DNA of 64,000 bases from Vicingaceae bacterium (GTDB lineage Bacteria > Bacteroidota > Bacteroidia > Flavobacteriales_E > Vicingaceae). Of this stretch, positions 25,828 to 34,051 are shown one piece after another (position 1 is the first letter of the stretch; the number at the start of each line of letters is the position of its first letter). The stretch is from the NCBI GenBank assembly GCA_028245195.1, contig JAOKCF010000003.1, positions 182,830 through 246,829 on the forward strand, given 5' to 3'. The translations under genes were made by a program, and so were the position numbers. The notes beneath the pieces are model-generated. The model saw nothing but the letters and a program-made list of their open reading frames with translations, did no database searches and had not been told where the DNA came from.

Positions 25828-28827
25828 TTAGTAGAACATTTCTGCTACTTTTTTCTTTGTTCCTGTGATAATTTCCCCATTGAAATTTACAGAAGAGCCT
25901 TTTTCAATGAGCAGCTGTGTTTCGCAGTTGGTGATGCTAAGACGTTCTGTAATTAATTTAGCTGTCCCATATTCAGCTTTCTTTTGTAAGGATACTAAGC
26001 CGTATGTTGAATTAGAAATAGAGACATTCGTTAAATACACTTCAGATAAATCTTTAGAAGCTGCCCCAATATTACATTGATCAATGGTTGTATTACTCAC
26101 CCAAAGGGTTGAACCTTCTCCACCACTAATACCTTTGTCGCTGATATCTTTAATGGTACAACTGTCAATTTTAATCTGGCTGGTACTAAAATCAATCGCA
26201 TCATTTCCAACAAAATTAAACACAGTGTTTGAAAGTCTGCCAGTGCAATAATCCGAGTCGAAAGCATCGGCAAAAATGTCTTTGAATTGGCAGTTGTTCA
26301 CGTAAAAATCAGACTTTATAATGTTTAAGGCATCTTCACATAAATTATTTTCAAACGAGGAGTGCTCTATCGTTACATCCGCTTCATAAAAGTTTACTGC
26401 TCCTGAAAGGGACCACCCTTCGTATGAAAAGGTGTTTAAGTTTTTAAATTGGACGTAATGAACTTCACTTTTACCCTTTGCTTGCAGCACCACAATTCCA
26501 TTCGATGACCTGTCAGAAGAATTAATAACTATTGGACTTGCTACTGAACCCATAAAAAAGACAGGACTTTCACAAACAATTGCTGCTTCATTTATTAAAT
26601 TTAATTGAACTCCTGCTTCAATGACTACTGTTTTGCCATCACCAATAAGAATTTTATCGGCCAACTGATAGCTACCTTTTTTCAAAATTAACGTGTCATT
26701 CTTGGCTATAAAAAGTTGCAACGGATTGGATGTTGGACTGCTCTTTAATTTTTGATACGGCGAAAGAGCGATGTTCTTTTTCCAAGGAGTAAGTTCTGCT
26801 GTGTAGAATTTATTGGAATCTACATCTTTGAACTCTAGGTGCGTTGCTTCGCTGTAATAAGGGATATTGTATTCTCGAAATTGACCTTCTTCTCCGAATT
26901 TGGAAACAACACTTTTATCTTCAAATTCATATAGTGTTTTAGAATTGTTTGTCAAACGTGTTGGAATAATTCCCGCTACGTTGTTATTTTCTATGTTAAG
27001 TATGCTTTGATTTCCTTCCGCGTGATAATATGCATTTAGGTAATAGGGGAAGAGAGAAGGGAAATAGTCAAAGGAAAAATTTGGTATATGGTCAATAATT
27101 ACTAAGCTATCGTAAAACCCGCTATTGTTGCGCTCTTTGATAACTACTAAGTCATTTCTAAACAACCTTGCATTCTCTAAAAGAAAACTCCTCTCAATGC
27201 TGTAATGAGGAAACTCTATATTTATTAGCTTCTGGTATGCTTTTAACTGAGGTTCTATTTTGTTATAGAAGGAGTTGACGAATGTGTCGCTTGAATAATG
27301 CTCTACCGCTTTAATATATGCTTCTCTTAATTTTTTAGAAGTAAAAAAATAGGTGTAGAAATGCTTGTATTTAAATTTTTCGGTTTCTTGAAAAAAGTTA
27401 AGCGCCATGTTAGCCTCTCTTCCTCTAGATTGGAATTCGGGTGTAAAATTGTCGTAATTGATAATTTCTAACTTACAGCTAATCGGGTTGTAATAAAAGC
27501 GAAGGTTATGCCAAGTTGCTCCATGTTTTCCTTGATGCAGATCTGAAAGTGCTAGAAACTTAGCAAGTTTATCAATTTCGAAAAGGTCGTCAATCGGCGC
27601 AAGTCTATTTTTAAATTGATATAATAAACTGTGCCCTATTAGAAATTTTTGCCGAAAAGATTCATCTTCTGTTATTTGAGAAGATCCAAATGCCAAAATT
27701 CTACTGGTTTCATAATTTGGAAAGGCTTTCCAACCTGGAAGTGCATCCAAACCTTTGTGAAGGGCATTTCCTTTCCACATTGGATTTTCATCGAACTTTA
27801 AAATTGGCCCTTCTCGCCTTAAGTTAAATTCAAGTAGCTGTTTGGTAAAATGCTCTTCTATTGCATAAACGCCTCTGCTTGTTTGATTAAAATACAACGG
27901 AGCAAAATCGTAGCGAGTAGTTAACAGACCTGTCTCCAAAAACAATTGATGTGCTAAATATTCGTGTAAAAAATACCTACTTTCTGGAGATTGAACTGAA
28001 AACTCCTTCATTCTATGGAAGGTATTTCCTTTTCTTGTTTTAATTCTAAGAGACCATTTATTGCCAATTAAATGATCAAGCCAATCACCTTTAAACCTTG
28101 CTTTTATTGGAATTGGACCTTCATTAAATGATAAGATTCCTTTATTCCAACTACCATCGCTAAAATGGACTCCTTCAGCATAAGCATCTTCTTTTACTTT
28201 CTCAAATTTGGAAACTTTTTTGTCTGTAAAATAAAGGTTTATAGCGTCTTCTCTTAGGTGTTGAAAATATTCCTTCTTTTCAAATTTTTCAATTCTTAAA
28301 TCGTCAATATATGCTTCATCACCTTTTACCAGCCAACCAAACACTTTTATACTCTCAATGAAAGGAGGAACTTCAAATTCCAGTTCTAATTTTTCCCAAC
28401 CGTTTTTGGATAAGGTAGGAGATGGAGATGCATGTTTTTCTATTTTATGAAAAATACCTGCTTTATTTCCCTGAACGACCAGCACAGCATTCTTGGTGGG
28501 GTCTTTTCTCCACAAACTTACCTTGTAATATTCATTTACTTTAACGCCCTCTAAGTGAGCAGTCAAACCATAAGGCAAGCGTTTTGTTAGCATAATACCA
28601 CTTGTCCCGCTGTGGGATTCTTTCGTGGATACTGTTCCTCCAAGAATAACTTTTATACTTTCAACATCTCCTAAGGAATGGTAATGGTCTTTATCTGTTG
28701 AGTCTGCAGTTTTACATTCTACAATACAAGTTAGGTTAGCTCCATCAGTATTGCCGAAGTTGCCTTGATCACATGCCCCTAAAAAGAGGATTATAAGCGA
28801 TAAATATGTTAACTTCTTGATATTCAT
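25828..28827 (-). CDS. CotH kinase-like lipoprotein with C-terminal beta-helix
   Basis: The 999-residue protein has a lipoprotein signal (lipobox LGAC, Cys19), so it is anchored in the envelope. Residues of about 40-190 form a beta-sandwich, carbohydrate-binding-like domain (LTKRLPYGLTAHLEG, YIDDLRIEKF). Residues of about 190-560 match the CotH kinase fold: FKGDWLDHLIGNKWSLRIKT, TSRGVYAIEEHFTKQLLEF and the HNLRFYYNP...INYDNF metal-binding region. From about 720 onward is a right-handed beta-helix with repeated SN.T..C..G-like turns. CotH proteins are atypical kinases that phosphorylate proteins or glutamylate substrates; the target here is unknown. It is encoded 6 bp after the VTC-domain gene and probably acts with it. 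Confidence 0.85.
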   Translation of the reverse strand: MNIKKLTYLSLIILFLGACDQGNFGNTDGANLTCIVECKTADSTDKDHYHSLGDVESIKVILGGTVSTKESHSGTSGIMLTKRLPYGLTAHLEGVKVNEYYKVSLWRKDPTKNAVLVVQGNKAGIFHKIEKHASPSPTLSKNGWEKLELEFEVPPFIESIKVFGWLVKGDEAYIDDLRIEKFEKKEYFQHLREDAINLYFTDKKVSKFEKVKEDAYAEGVHFSDGSWNKGILSFNEGPIPIKARFKGDWLDHLIGNKWSLRIKTRKGNTFHRMKEFSVQSPESRYFLHEYLAHQLFLETGLLTTRYDFAPLYFNQTSRGVYAIEEHFTKQLLEFNLRREGPILKFDENPMWKGNALHKGLDALPGWKAFPNYETSRILAFGSSQITEDESFRQKFLIGHSLLYQFKNRLAPIDDLFEIDKLAKFLALSDLHQGKHGATWHNLRFYYNPISCKLEIINYDNFTPEFQSRGREANMALNFFQETEKFKYKHFYTYFFTSKKLREAYIKAVEHYSSDTFVNSFYNKIEPQLKAYQKLINIEFPHYSIERSFLLENARLFRNDLVVIKERNNSGFYDSLVIIDHIPNFSFDYFPSLFPYYLNAYYHAEGNQSILNIENNNVAGIIPTRLTNNSKTLYEFEDKSVVSKFGEEGQFREYNIPYYSEATHLEFKDVDSNKFYTAELTPWKKNIALSPYQKLKSSPTSNPLQLFIAKNDTLILKKGSYQLADKILIGDGKTVVIEAGVQLNLINEAAIVCESPVFFMGSVASPIVINSSDRSSNGIVVLQAKGKSEVHYVQFKNLNTFSYEGWSLSGAVNFYEADVTIEHSSFENNLCEDALNIIKSDFYVNNCQFKDIFADAFDSDYCTGRLSNTVFNFVGNDAIDFSTSQIKIDSCTIKDISDKGISGGEGSTLWVSNTTIDQCNIGAASKDLSEVYLTNVSISNSTYGLVSLQKKAEYGTAKLITERLSITNCETQLLIEKGSSVNFNGEIITGTKKKVAEMFY

Positions 28828-28833
28828 AAAAAC

Positions 28834-29547
28834 CTATACAGCTAAATGTGGATTGAAAATTTCGACACCTCGGATGTATTTTGAGAATTTTCCTAGTCGT
28901 ATGGGCAAGGCATTTGTAATTTTTTTTACTTCTTTGTCATTTTTCAGATCGTATTTTAGCTCCAGAATGATTGTTTTCTCTGGTAGAGATTTTTCTCTGA
29001 AAGAACTAATCATTGATTTAACATTAAAGAACTTCAAGTTGTAATCTACGGTGAAGCGGAAAACCTTATCGAAAGATTGGAAGTATTCTCGTTCATAAGA
29101 ATTTAATAAAGTTGGAATGTTTCTGGTTAATTCCGTCCGTACCATTTCTGGTAAATCAGACGCATTAAAAATTTGACTCCAATCTTGGCGGGAAAACCCT
29201 TCCTTTAAGTTGAAAGATTTTAATGGATAAGATTTCTTTTTACCAGCGGCACCATGTTTGATTTTTATCTCAAGGATTGGATCATTTATACTGCCAAATG
29301 TTTCTCCGTACCATCGAACTCTTATTTTAGTTCTGTCACTTTTACCAAAGTGATTTTCGTAATAACTGGTTAAGTTGGGAGTGTCAAAATAGATATTGTT
29401 GACTCTTCGTTTTTGATAAATGGGTGAGAAGATGCCTACACTTGTTTTAAGTAGCATTCTGGCATAGGACAAACTACTGTTTTCTAAAACAAACTTTCGC
29501 TCAAATCGAGCATTCTCCAATAAAGTATAATTGGCAGGAGTAGACAT
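28834..29547 (-). CDS. VTC-domain polyphosphate polymerase-like protein
   Basis: The 237-residue protein has the triphosphate tunnel fold of the VTC catalytic domain: ERKFVLEN at the N-terminus, YFDTPNLTSYYEN, the basic strand RTKIRVRWYG, LEIKIK, KKSYPLK, then ILELKYD and KFSKYIRGVE. These positions supply the Lys/Arg cluster and Glu that bind ATP and metal in yeast Vtc4, which makes polyphosphate. No membrane span is present, so it is probably cytosolic and relies on the DUF4956 protein encoded 2 bp upstream for membrane attachment. Polyphosphate synthesis is inferred from the family, not shown. Confidence 0.88.
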   Translation of the reverse strand: MSTPANYTLLENARFERKFVLENSSLSYARMLLKTSVGIFSPIYQKRRVNNIYFDTPNLTSYYENHFGKSDRTKIRVRWYGETFGSINDPILEIKIKHGAAGKKKSYPLKSFNLKEGFSRQDWSQIFNASDLPEMVRTELTRNIPTLLNSYEREYFQSFDKVFRFTVDYNLKFFNVKSMISSFREKSLPEKTIILELKYDLKNDKEVKKITNALPIRLGKFSKYIRGVEIFNPHLAV

Positions 29548-29549
29548 GT

Positions 29550-30230
29550 TTAGTAGGCCTTACTATCTAAGAAGGAAATGTTTGTATTGGGATAAGCTGT
29601 CAGTAATTCATTTCTGAAGAGTTCTAAGTTATTACTCTTTTGAACATTGGCTACATAAGAAATTTCTGAAGCTCCGTCTACCTGATCAAAACGCTTAAGT
29701 AGTGGTTGGCTAAAATGTTTATTCATTAACTCACGCACTACATTTAACTCAACCTTGTCTTGATTGGAGTTGATACTTACAAAGATGTTTTGGTTTTCGC
29801 TTTTTCCTTGAATAAAGAACCTTGCCCAAAGAATTACCATGAAAATAGCAAAAGCAGTCAATACAATCGGTAACTGATTTGCTCCTAACCCCAAACCTAT
29901 AGAGATAGAAAAGAAGATAAAAGCTAACTCTTCTGGCTCTTTAATCGCCGCTCTAAAACGAACGATAGATAAAGCCCCAACCAATCCTAAAGATAAGGCT
30001 AACGAAGATTTTACGATCGTGATAATTAGCATGGTGGTGAATGCTAAAATCATAAAATTAGCAGAGAAGTCTTTCCTGTTAGAAAGACTCTTAGCAACTT
30101 TTTGGTAGGTAATACCCAATAACCAGCAAAGAACAATAATCGTTACTGAGCTAATTAAAAAATCAACTAAAGAGATATTACTTTTCTCGGTTATGAGAAA
30201 CTTTTCAAAGAGATTCCACTTATTTTCCAT
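29550..30230 (-). CDS. DUF4956 membrane protein
   Basis: The 226-residue protein has four hydrophobic segments in its first 135 residues (FLISSVTIIVLCWLLGI; FMILAFTTMLIITIVK; SLALSLGLVGALSIVRFR; IVLTAFAIFMVILWARFF) followed by a soluble C-terminal domain. The core LSLGLVGALSIVRFRAAIKEPEEL is the typical DUF4956 signature. Function is not established; the family commonly sits beside VTC-domain genes. It is first in the DUF4956-VTC-CotH unit, with a consensus promoter just upstream at 30249-30256. Confidence 0.88.
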   Translation of the reverse strand: MENKWNLFEKFLITEKSNISLVDFLISSVTIIVLCWLLGITYQKVAKSLSNRKDFSANFMILAFTTMLIITIVKSSLALSLGLVGALSIVRFRAAIKEPEELAFIFFSISIGLGLGANQLPIVLTAFAIFMVILWARFFIQGKSENQNIFVSINSNQDKVELNVVRELMNKHFSQPLLKRFDQVDGASEISYVANVQKSNNLELFRNELLTAYPNTNISFLDSKAY

Positions 30231-30248
30231 GATAAAAAATTAGGTAGA

Positions 30249-30256
30249 CAAAAATA
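30249..30256 (-). promoter_or_regulatory. Promoter of the DUF4956-VTC-CotH unit
   Basis: On the minus strand TATTTTTG is an exact -7 match with a TTG 23 bp upstream. It ends about 19 nt before the DUF4956 start, so the unit can be transcribed separately from the pyrophosphatase gene before it. Confidence 0.65.
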
Positions 30257-30315
30257 CTCTTATTAAGTTAAAGTTAATACAATATTACAGGCAAACTTCG
30301 AAGGCAGTCGTTCGC

Positions 30316-30921
30316 TTAGTCTACATATGCTGCTTTGGCCGTGGAATAAATGTCTTGAGCTAATTTTTGGTCTTGATAACCCTCACTAATCATTGCATTA
30401 TTTCCTTTGTAGTTTGTAAACCAAGTCTCAATAATTTCAGAAATACCTGGATATTTTTTTTGTAATTCCAATATGGATTTAATGTGTTGCAGGCTGCTAT
30501 TTCTCAATATTGCAATTAATTTGTCGTCTTGTTCTCCTCGATCTTTCAATTTTAAAACGCCAATAACTTTACAATCAATAATACTTCCTCTTGCAGCAGG
30601 CGGGCCAATTGCAATAATGTCTAATGGGTCTCCATCTCCACCTTCGCTTTTTGGCAAAATTGTATTGGGTATCATACCATAGTTAGCTGGGTAGCCAAGG
30701 TAATCAATCAAACGCGGTTTACCGTCAACTGAATCCATTTGGAGTATTCCTGAGCTTTTATTGAGCTCATACTTTTCGATAGTCCCCGCCGGAATTTCGA
30801 CTAGCATTTTTACCCACAGTTCTTGAGTGCTTGTTTTTCGACCGGTCTCTACCTGCTCTTTTTCGGCGCAACCCAATAAATGAAGTGAGAGAAACACAGT
30901 TAAAATTAATTTCCAATTCAT
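30316..30921 (-). CDS. Family I inorganic pyrophosphatase with lipoprotein signal
   Basis: The 201-residue protein has a lipobox (LLGC, Cys18) followed by a complete soluble pyrophosphatase: EIPAGTIEKYELNK, GYPANYGMIPNT, the metal-binding GGDGDPLDIIAI and LKLKDRGEQDDKLIAI, which keeps the Asp and Lys of the active site. Cytosolic family I enzymes carry no such signal, so this one is predicted to be lipid-anchored outside the inner membrane, hydrolysing PPi there. It lies 85 bp upstream of the DUF4956-VTC-CotH unit on the same strand. A one-mismatch promoter box (CACTTTTG) precedes it. Another cytosolic Ppa or membrane pyrophosphatase would be expected elsewhere. Confidence 0.92.
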   Translation of the reverse strand: MNWKLILTVFLSLHLLGCAEKEQVETGRKTSTQELWVKMLVEIPAGTIEKYELNKSSGILQMDSVDGKPRLIDYLGYPANYGMIPNTILPKSEGGDGDPLDIIAIGPPAARGSIIDCKVIGVLKLKDRGEQDDKLIAILRNSSLQHIKSILELQKKYPGISEIIETWFTNYKGNNAMISEGYQDQKLAQDIYSTAKAAYVD

Positions 30922-31002
30922 ATGTACAAAAGTGTAGAAGATATTTTATAAATTGACAAAAAGAATTAACTAGTTACTCTTATCTTGCTACAAATTAATT
31001 TC

Positions 31003-32016
31003 ATGAAGGACATACATTCATTTATTCAAAAACTTCCCAAAGCTGAATTACACTTGCACATTGAAGGTACTTTTGAACCTGAATTGATGTTCGTAATCGC
31101 AAAAAGGAATAATTTTCAAATTCCTTTTTCGTCAGTAGAAGAAGTAAAAGCCGCGTATCAATTTAACAATCTTCAAGAATTTTTAGACATCTATTATGCT
31201 GGTGCCAATGTATTACTTACCGAGCAAGATTTTTTTGAATTAACCTGGGCTTATTTGACGAAAGTTGCTTCTCAAAATGTGAAACATGTAGAAATTTTCT
31301 TTGATCCACAAACCCATACAGAAAGAGGAGTAGAATTTCATACCGTATTAATTGGAATATACAAAGCGCTTGAAGAGGGAGAAAAGGAGTTAGGTATTAC
31401 GTTTCGATTGATCATGTCTTACTTAAGGCACATAAGTGAAGAATCGGCATTTGAAACCCTTAGGCAATCTTTGCCTTTCAAAGATTTAATTGACGGAGTT
31501 GGATTAGATTCTTCGGAAGTTGGAAATCCGCCGGAAAAGTTTCAGAACGTATTTAAAGCGTCTGCAAAAGAAGGCTACAAACTATGCGCACACGGAGGAG
31601 AAGAAGGTCCTGCCGAATACATTTGGAGTGCACTGGATATATTGAAAATTGATCGCTTAGATCATGGTAATCGATGCTTGGAAGACGAAAAGTTAGTAGA
31701 ACGGTTAGTGCAAGAGCAAATGCCGCTGACGCTTTGTCCTTTGTCAAATTTGGAACTGAAAGTAATTCAAGATTTGAAGACCTATCCGCTGAAAAAAATG
31801 ATGGAAGCTGGATTGCTCGTTACCTTAAATTCAGATGACCCTGCCTATTTTGGTGGCTATATGAATGAAAACTTCTTAGAAACTGCTAAAGCAATTGACT
31901 TATCTAAAGAAGAAATCGTGACGTTAACGAAGAACGGCTTTGAAGCTTCTTGGCTAACGGCAGAAGAAAAGGAAAAGTGGAAAAATGAAGTGGATAGAGT
32001 AGCGAAAGAAGCTTAA
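31003..32016 (+). CDS. Adenosine/adenine deaminase family protein (adenine deaminase type)
   Basis: From ATG 31003 the protein has 337 residues; the ORF track starts six codons earlier at a TTG. Zinc and catalytic motifs are intact: AELHLHIEGTFEPE, CAHGGEEG, RLDHGNRCLED and TLNSDDPAYFGGY. The stretch GPAEYIWSALDILKIDRLDHG and LCPLSNLELKV resemble the adenine aminohydrolase subfamily (adenine to hypoxanthine) more than classical adenosine deaminase. The hypoxanthine would feed the HPRT encoded at 8.9 kb. It converges with, and overlaps by 4 bp, the radical SAM gene. Confidence 0.85.
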   Translation: MKDIHSFIQKLPKAELHLHIEGTFEPELMFVIAKRNNFQIPFSSVEEVKAAYQFNNLQEFLDIYYAGANVLLTEQDFFELTWAYLTKVASQNVKHVEIFFDPQTHTERGVEFHTVLIGIYKALEEGEKELGITFRLIMSYLRHISEESAFETLRQSLPFKDLIDGVGLDSSEVGNPPEKFQNVFKASAKEGYKLCAHGGEEGPAEYIWSALDILKIDRLDHGNRCLEDEKLVERLVQEQMPLTLCPLSNLELKVIQDLKTYPLKKMMEAGLLVTLNSDDPAYFGGYMNENFLETAKAIDLSKEEIVTLTKNGFEASWLTAEEKEKWKNEVDRVAKEA

Positions 32017-33245
32017 AAAAATTCGTTTAACTCCTTAAATAAGTGTGAAGTATCTTCGTTTCGAAGTGAATCCAACAAAAGACTTTTTTCTTTGAAGGAA
32101 GTTATTATCTCGGTTTGGGCAACAGTTTCCAGTGGGGCTAATATTGCTTGGAACTGTTGTAAACATTCTACTCTACTTTCAGCATCCAAGAATTCTTGAT
32201 TTAGAATCCAAGAAAGGTGTGCTTCGTAAATAGGAATCAGCGCCTTTTGCTCGGTCAAGGGCAATACATTGATTTGGTATTCTTTCGGGTGAATTAAAAT
32301 GTTTGGGATAAAATCTTCCACTTTTATATAGCCATTATTGACCCAGTTCTTATGAAATTGAGGCAACTGAGAAACATTAAAAATACAGGCTGTTGGGGCA
32401 ATTTGAAAATTTAGGTGAGGCAATTCCTGTATGCATAACTCCCTGTTTTGAGTCACTTCAGCCCACTTTATGTTCTTTCGTAAAAATTCACCTTGTTCCG
32501 CTTCACCATCTAAGCTGGCGGTAACGTGTATGTTTTTAAATTGCTTCCAATAGTCAATAACCTTGTAATTTTTGAATTCTAAGATTGAAAAATTGGTGTT
32601 GTAGCTTAGCCGAATCGAAGTGTTGCCAAAAGCAATTAACGCATCTAAAACTTTGTAATGTTGTTTCATCATTAATGGCTCACCGCCTGCAAAATAGAAT
32701 TCTTTGGCTTTGGGTAAAAGAGGAAGAATTTGCTCGAAAAACGAAGCTTCGTCGTGAAGCGCAACACTTAATGCTCTGGAGTCTTTCTTTCGCATTCCCA
32801 TGGCAATGGAATCTTTGTGCCACTGAGAGCTAACCCAAGGTCCGCAAATTCGACACTTTAAATTACAAGCATTCGAAAAACGTACATCAAAATGAATGGG
32901 AACAGATTCGTAAGCCATACCTTTCTTTTGAACTTCAGAAACTTCCGTCGAAAATTTTTCATTGGTAATTTCTCTTAAACTTTTAGCTCCACTTTCCTCT
33001 TTGAGGTAGCACTGCTTGCAACAATGATCTCTCTCATTGCTTAGCATTTTTTGCCGGAAGGAATCAATTGCCTCGCCTTTCCAATTTTCGCTTACACTGT
33101 TTTCATTCACATTACCAAAACGGTGCACCTTATGCGGAGGGGCCTGACAGCATGGAATAACGTTGCCATTTTGAGATACGTGTAAGTGCACCCATGGCAT
33201 AATGCAGAAGGAGTTCTGATTTGAATTTACTTTTGAGTTACTCAA
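32013..33245 (-). CDS. Twitch-domain radical SAM protein
   Basis: The 410-residue protein begins with a cysteine-rich segment (FCIMPWVHLHVSQNGNVIPCC, later HCCKQCYLKEE) of the twitch/SPASM kind, unusually placed before the radical SAM core, whose CX3CX2C motif is in SNACNLKCRICGPW, followed by FAGGEPLM. It should bind at least two iron-sulfur clusters. The substrate is unknown: no precursor peptide gene is evident next to it. The start is TTG; the next Met (in IMPW) would remove the first conserved Cys, so TTG or a further upstream start is preferred. The neighbouring upstream gene (SIMPL) is broken. Confidence 0.87.
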   Translation of the reverse strand: MSNSKVNSNQNSFCIMPWVHLHVSQNGNVIPCCQAPPHKVHRFGNVNENSVSENWKGEAIDSFRQKMLSNERDHCCKQCYLKEESGAKSLREITNEKFSTEVSEVQKKGMAYESVPIHFDVRFSNACNLKCRICGPWVSSQWHKDSIAMGMRKKDSRALSVALHDEASFFEQILPLLPKAKEFYFAGGEPLMMKQHYKVLDALIAFGNTSIRLSYNTNFSILEFKNYKVIDYWKQFKNIHVTASLDGEAEQGEFLRKNIKWAEVTQNRELCIQELPHLNFQIAPTACIFNVSQLPQFHKNWVNNGYIKVEDFIPNILIHPKEYQINVLPLTEQKALIPIYEAHLSWILNQEFLDAESRVECLQQFQAILAPLETVAQTEIITSFKEKSLLLDSLRNEDTSHLFKELNEFF

Positions 33246-33255
33246 TAGTTGGAAA

Positions 33256-33984
33256 TTAATTCAAGTTGTATTCTAAGGTCATGGTAATACTTGCGGTCTT
33301 CTTTTTAGACCCTCTATTTTACGAGCCTCCCCAACTGTAATCGTCATTCGAGTTTTGGGCGGTAATTTGGAAAACACCCATTCTAGCATTTTTTAAATTA
33401 CCTAAAGTGGAGTTTGCATTCAACGCTATTTGTTCGGCTCGCAATTGAGCGTCTTCTGTTGCAGCTGCAATCATTTCAAGTTTTAAGTCAGACAGTCCTG
33501 AAAAGTAGTATTGAGGAACCTTGGAGTTAAATTCAACTCCTTTGTTAATTAAGTCCTTTACCTGCCTTGAAATGTTTTCAATTTTATCTACTTCCAGAGA
33601 TTCAATTTTTATACTTTGTTCCAACTGATAGTCATCAAAGATTCTGTTGGATTGGCCATTTTGATTATAGCTATAAACGTATTTCTTGTTGATGTTTACC
33701 ACCTAAAAAACAAGTTCTTCTGATTTAATTCCTTTATTTTTTAAATATTCTTTAATTATTGCCCTGTCCTTATCCAATTGCTGTTAAGCATTCTGGAGGT
33801 TTAAGTTTTTTCGTGTAAAAGAACCTTCCCAAACAATTAAGTCGGAAGTAAAATTGGTTTTGCCCAAGCCTTTTACCCAAACAACATCCTTTTTGCTATT
33901 TCGCTCTATTATAGCGTTGGAAATAAGATAAGATTCAATGATGATTGCAATGGAAATCAGAATATAACTTGTGGTATTTTCCAT
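33256..33984 (-). pseudogene. Broken SIMPL-domain (DUF541) protein gene
   Basis: One continuous minus-strand frame from ATG 33984 (ILISIAIIIESYLISNAII, a membrane anchor) to TAA at 33256-33258 is interrupted by three stops and no frameshift: TAA 33784-33786, TAG about 33703-33705 and TAA 33319-33321. The reconstructed product has the SIMPL pattern: VWVKGLGKTNFTSDLIVWEG, QQLDKDRAIIKEYLKNKG, KVPQYYFSGLSDLKLEMIAAATEDA, and RMGVFQITAQNS, with TASITMTLEYNLN after the last stop. The SIMPL family is periplasmic with unclear function. ORF-track entries 33319-33702 and 33784-33984 are its pieces. Confidence 0.85.
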
Positions 33985-34051
33985 GAGATAAATTCAACCA
34001 AATTTAAGCTCGAATTGAGTGCATCTCAGACTTTTCATGTAACATTGCAGT

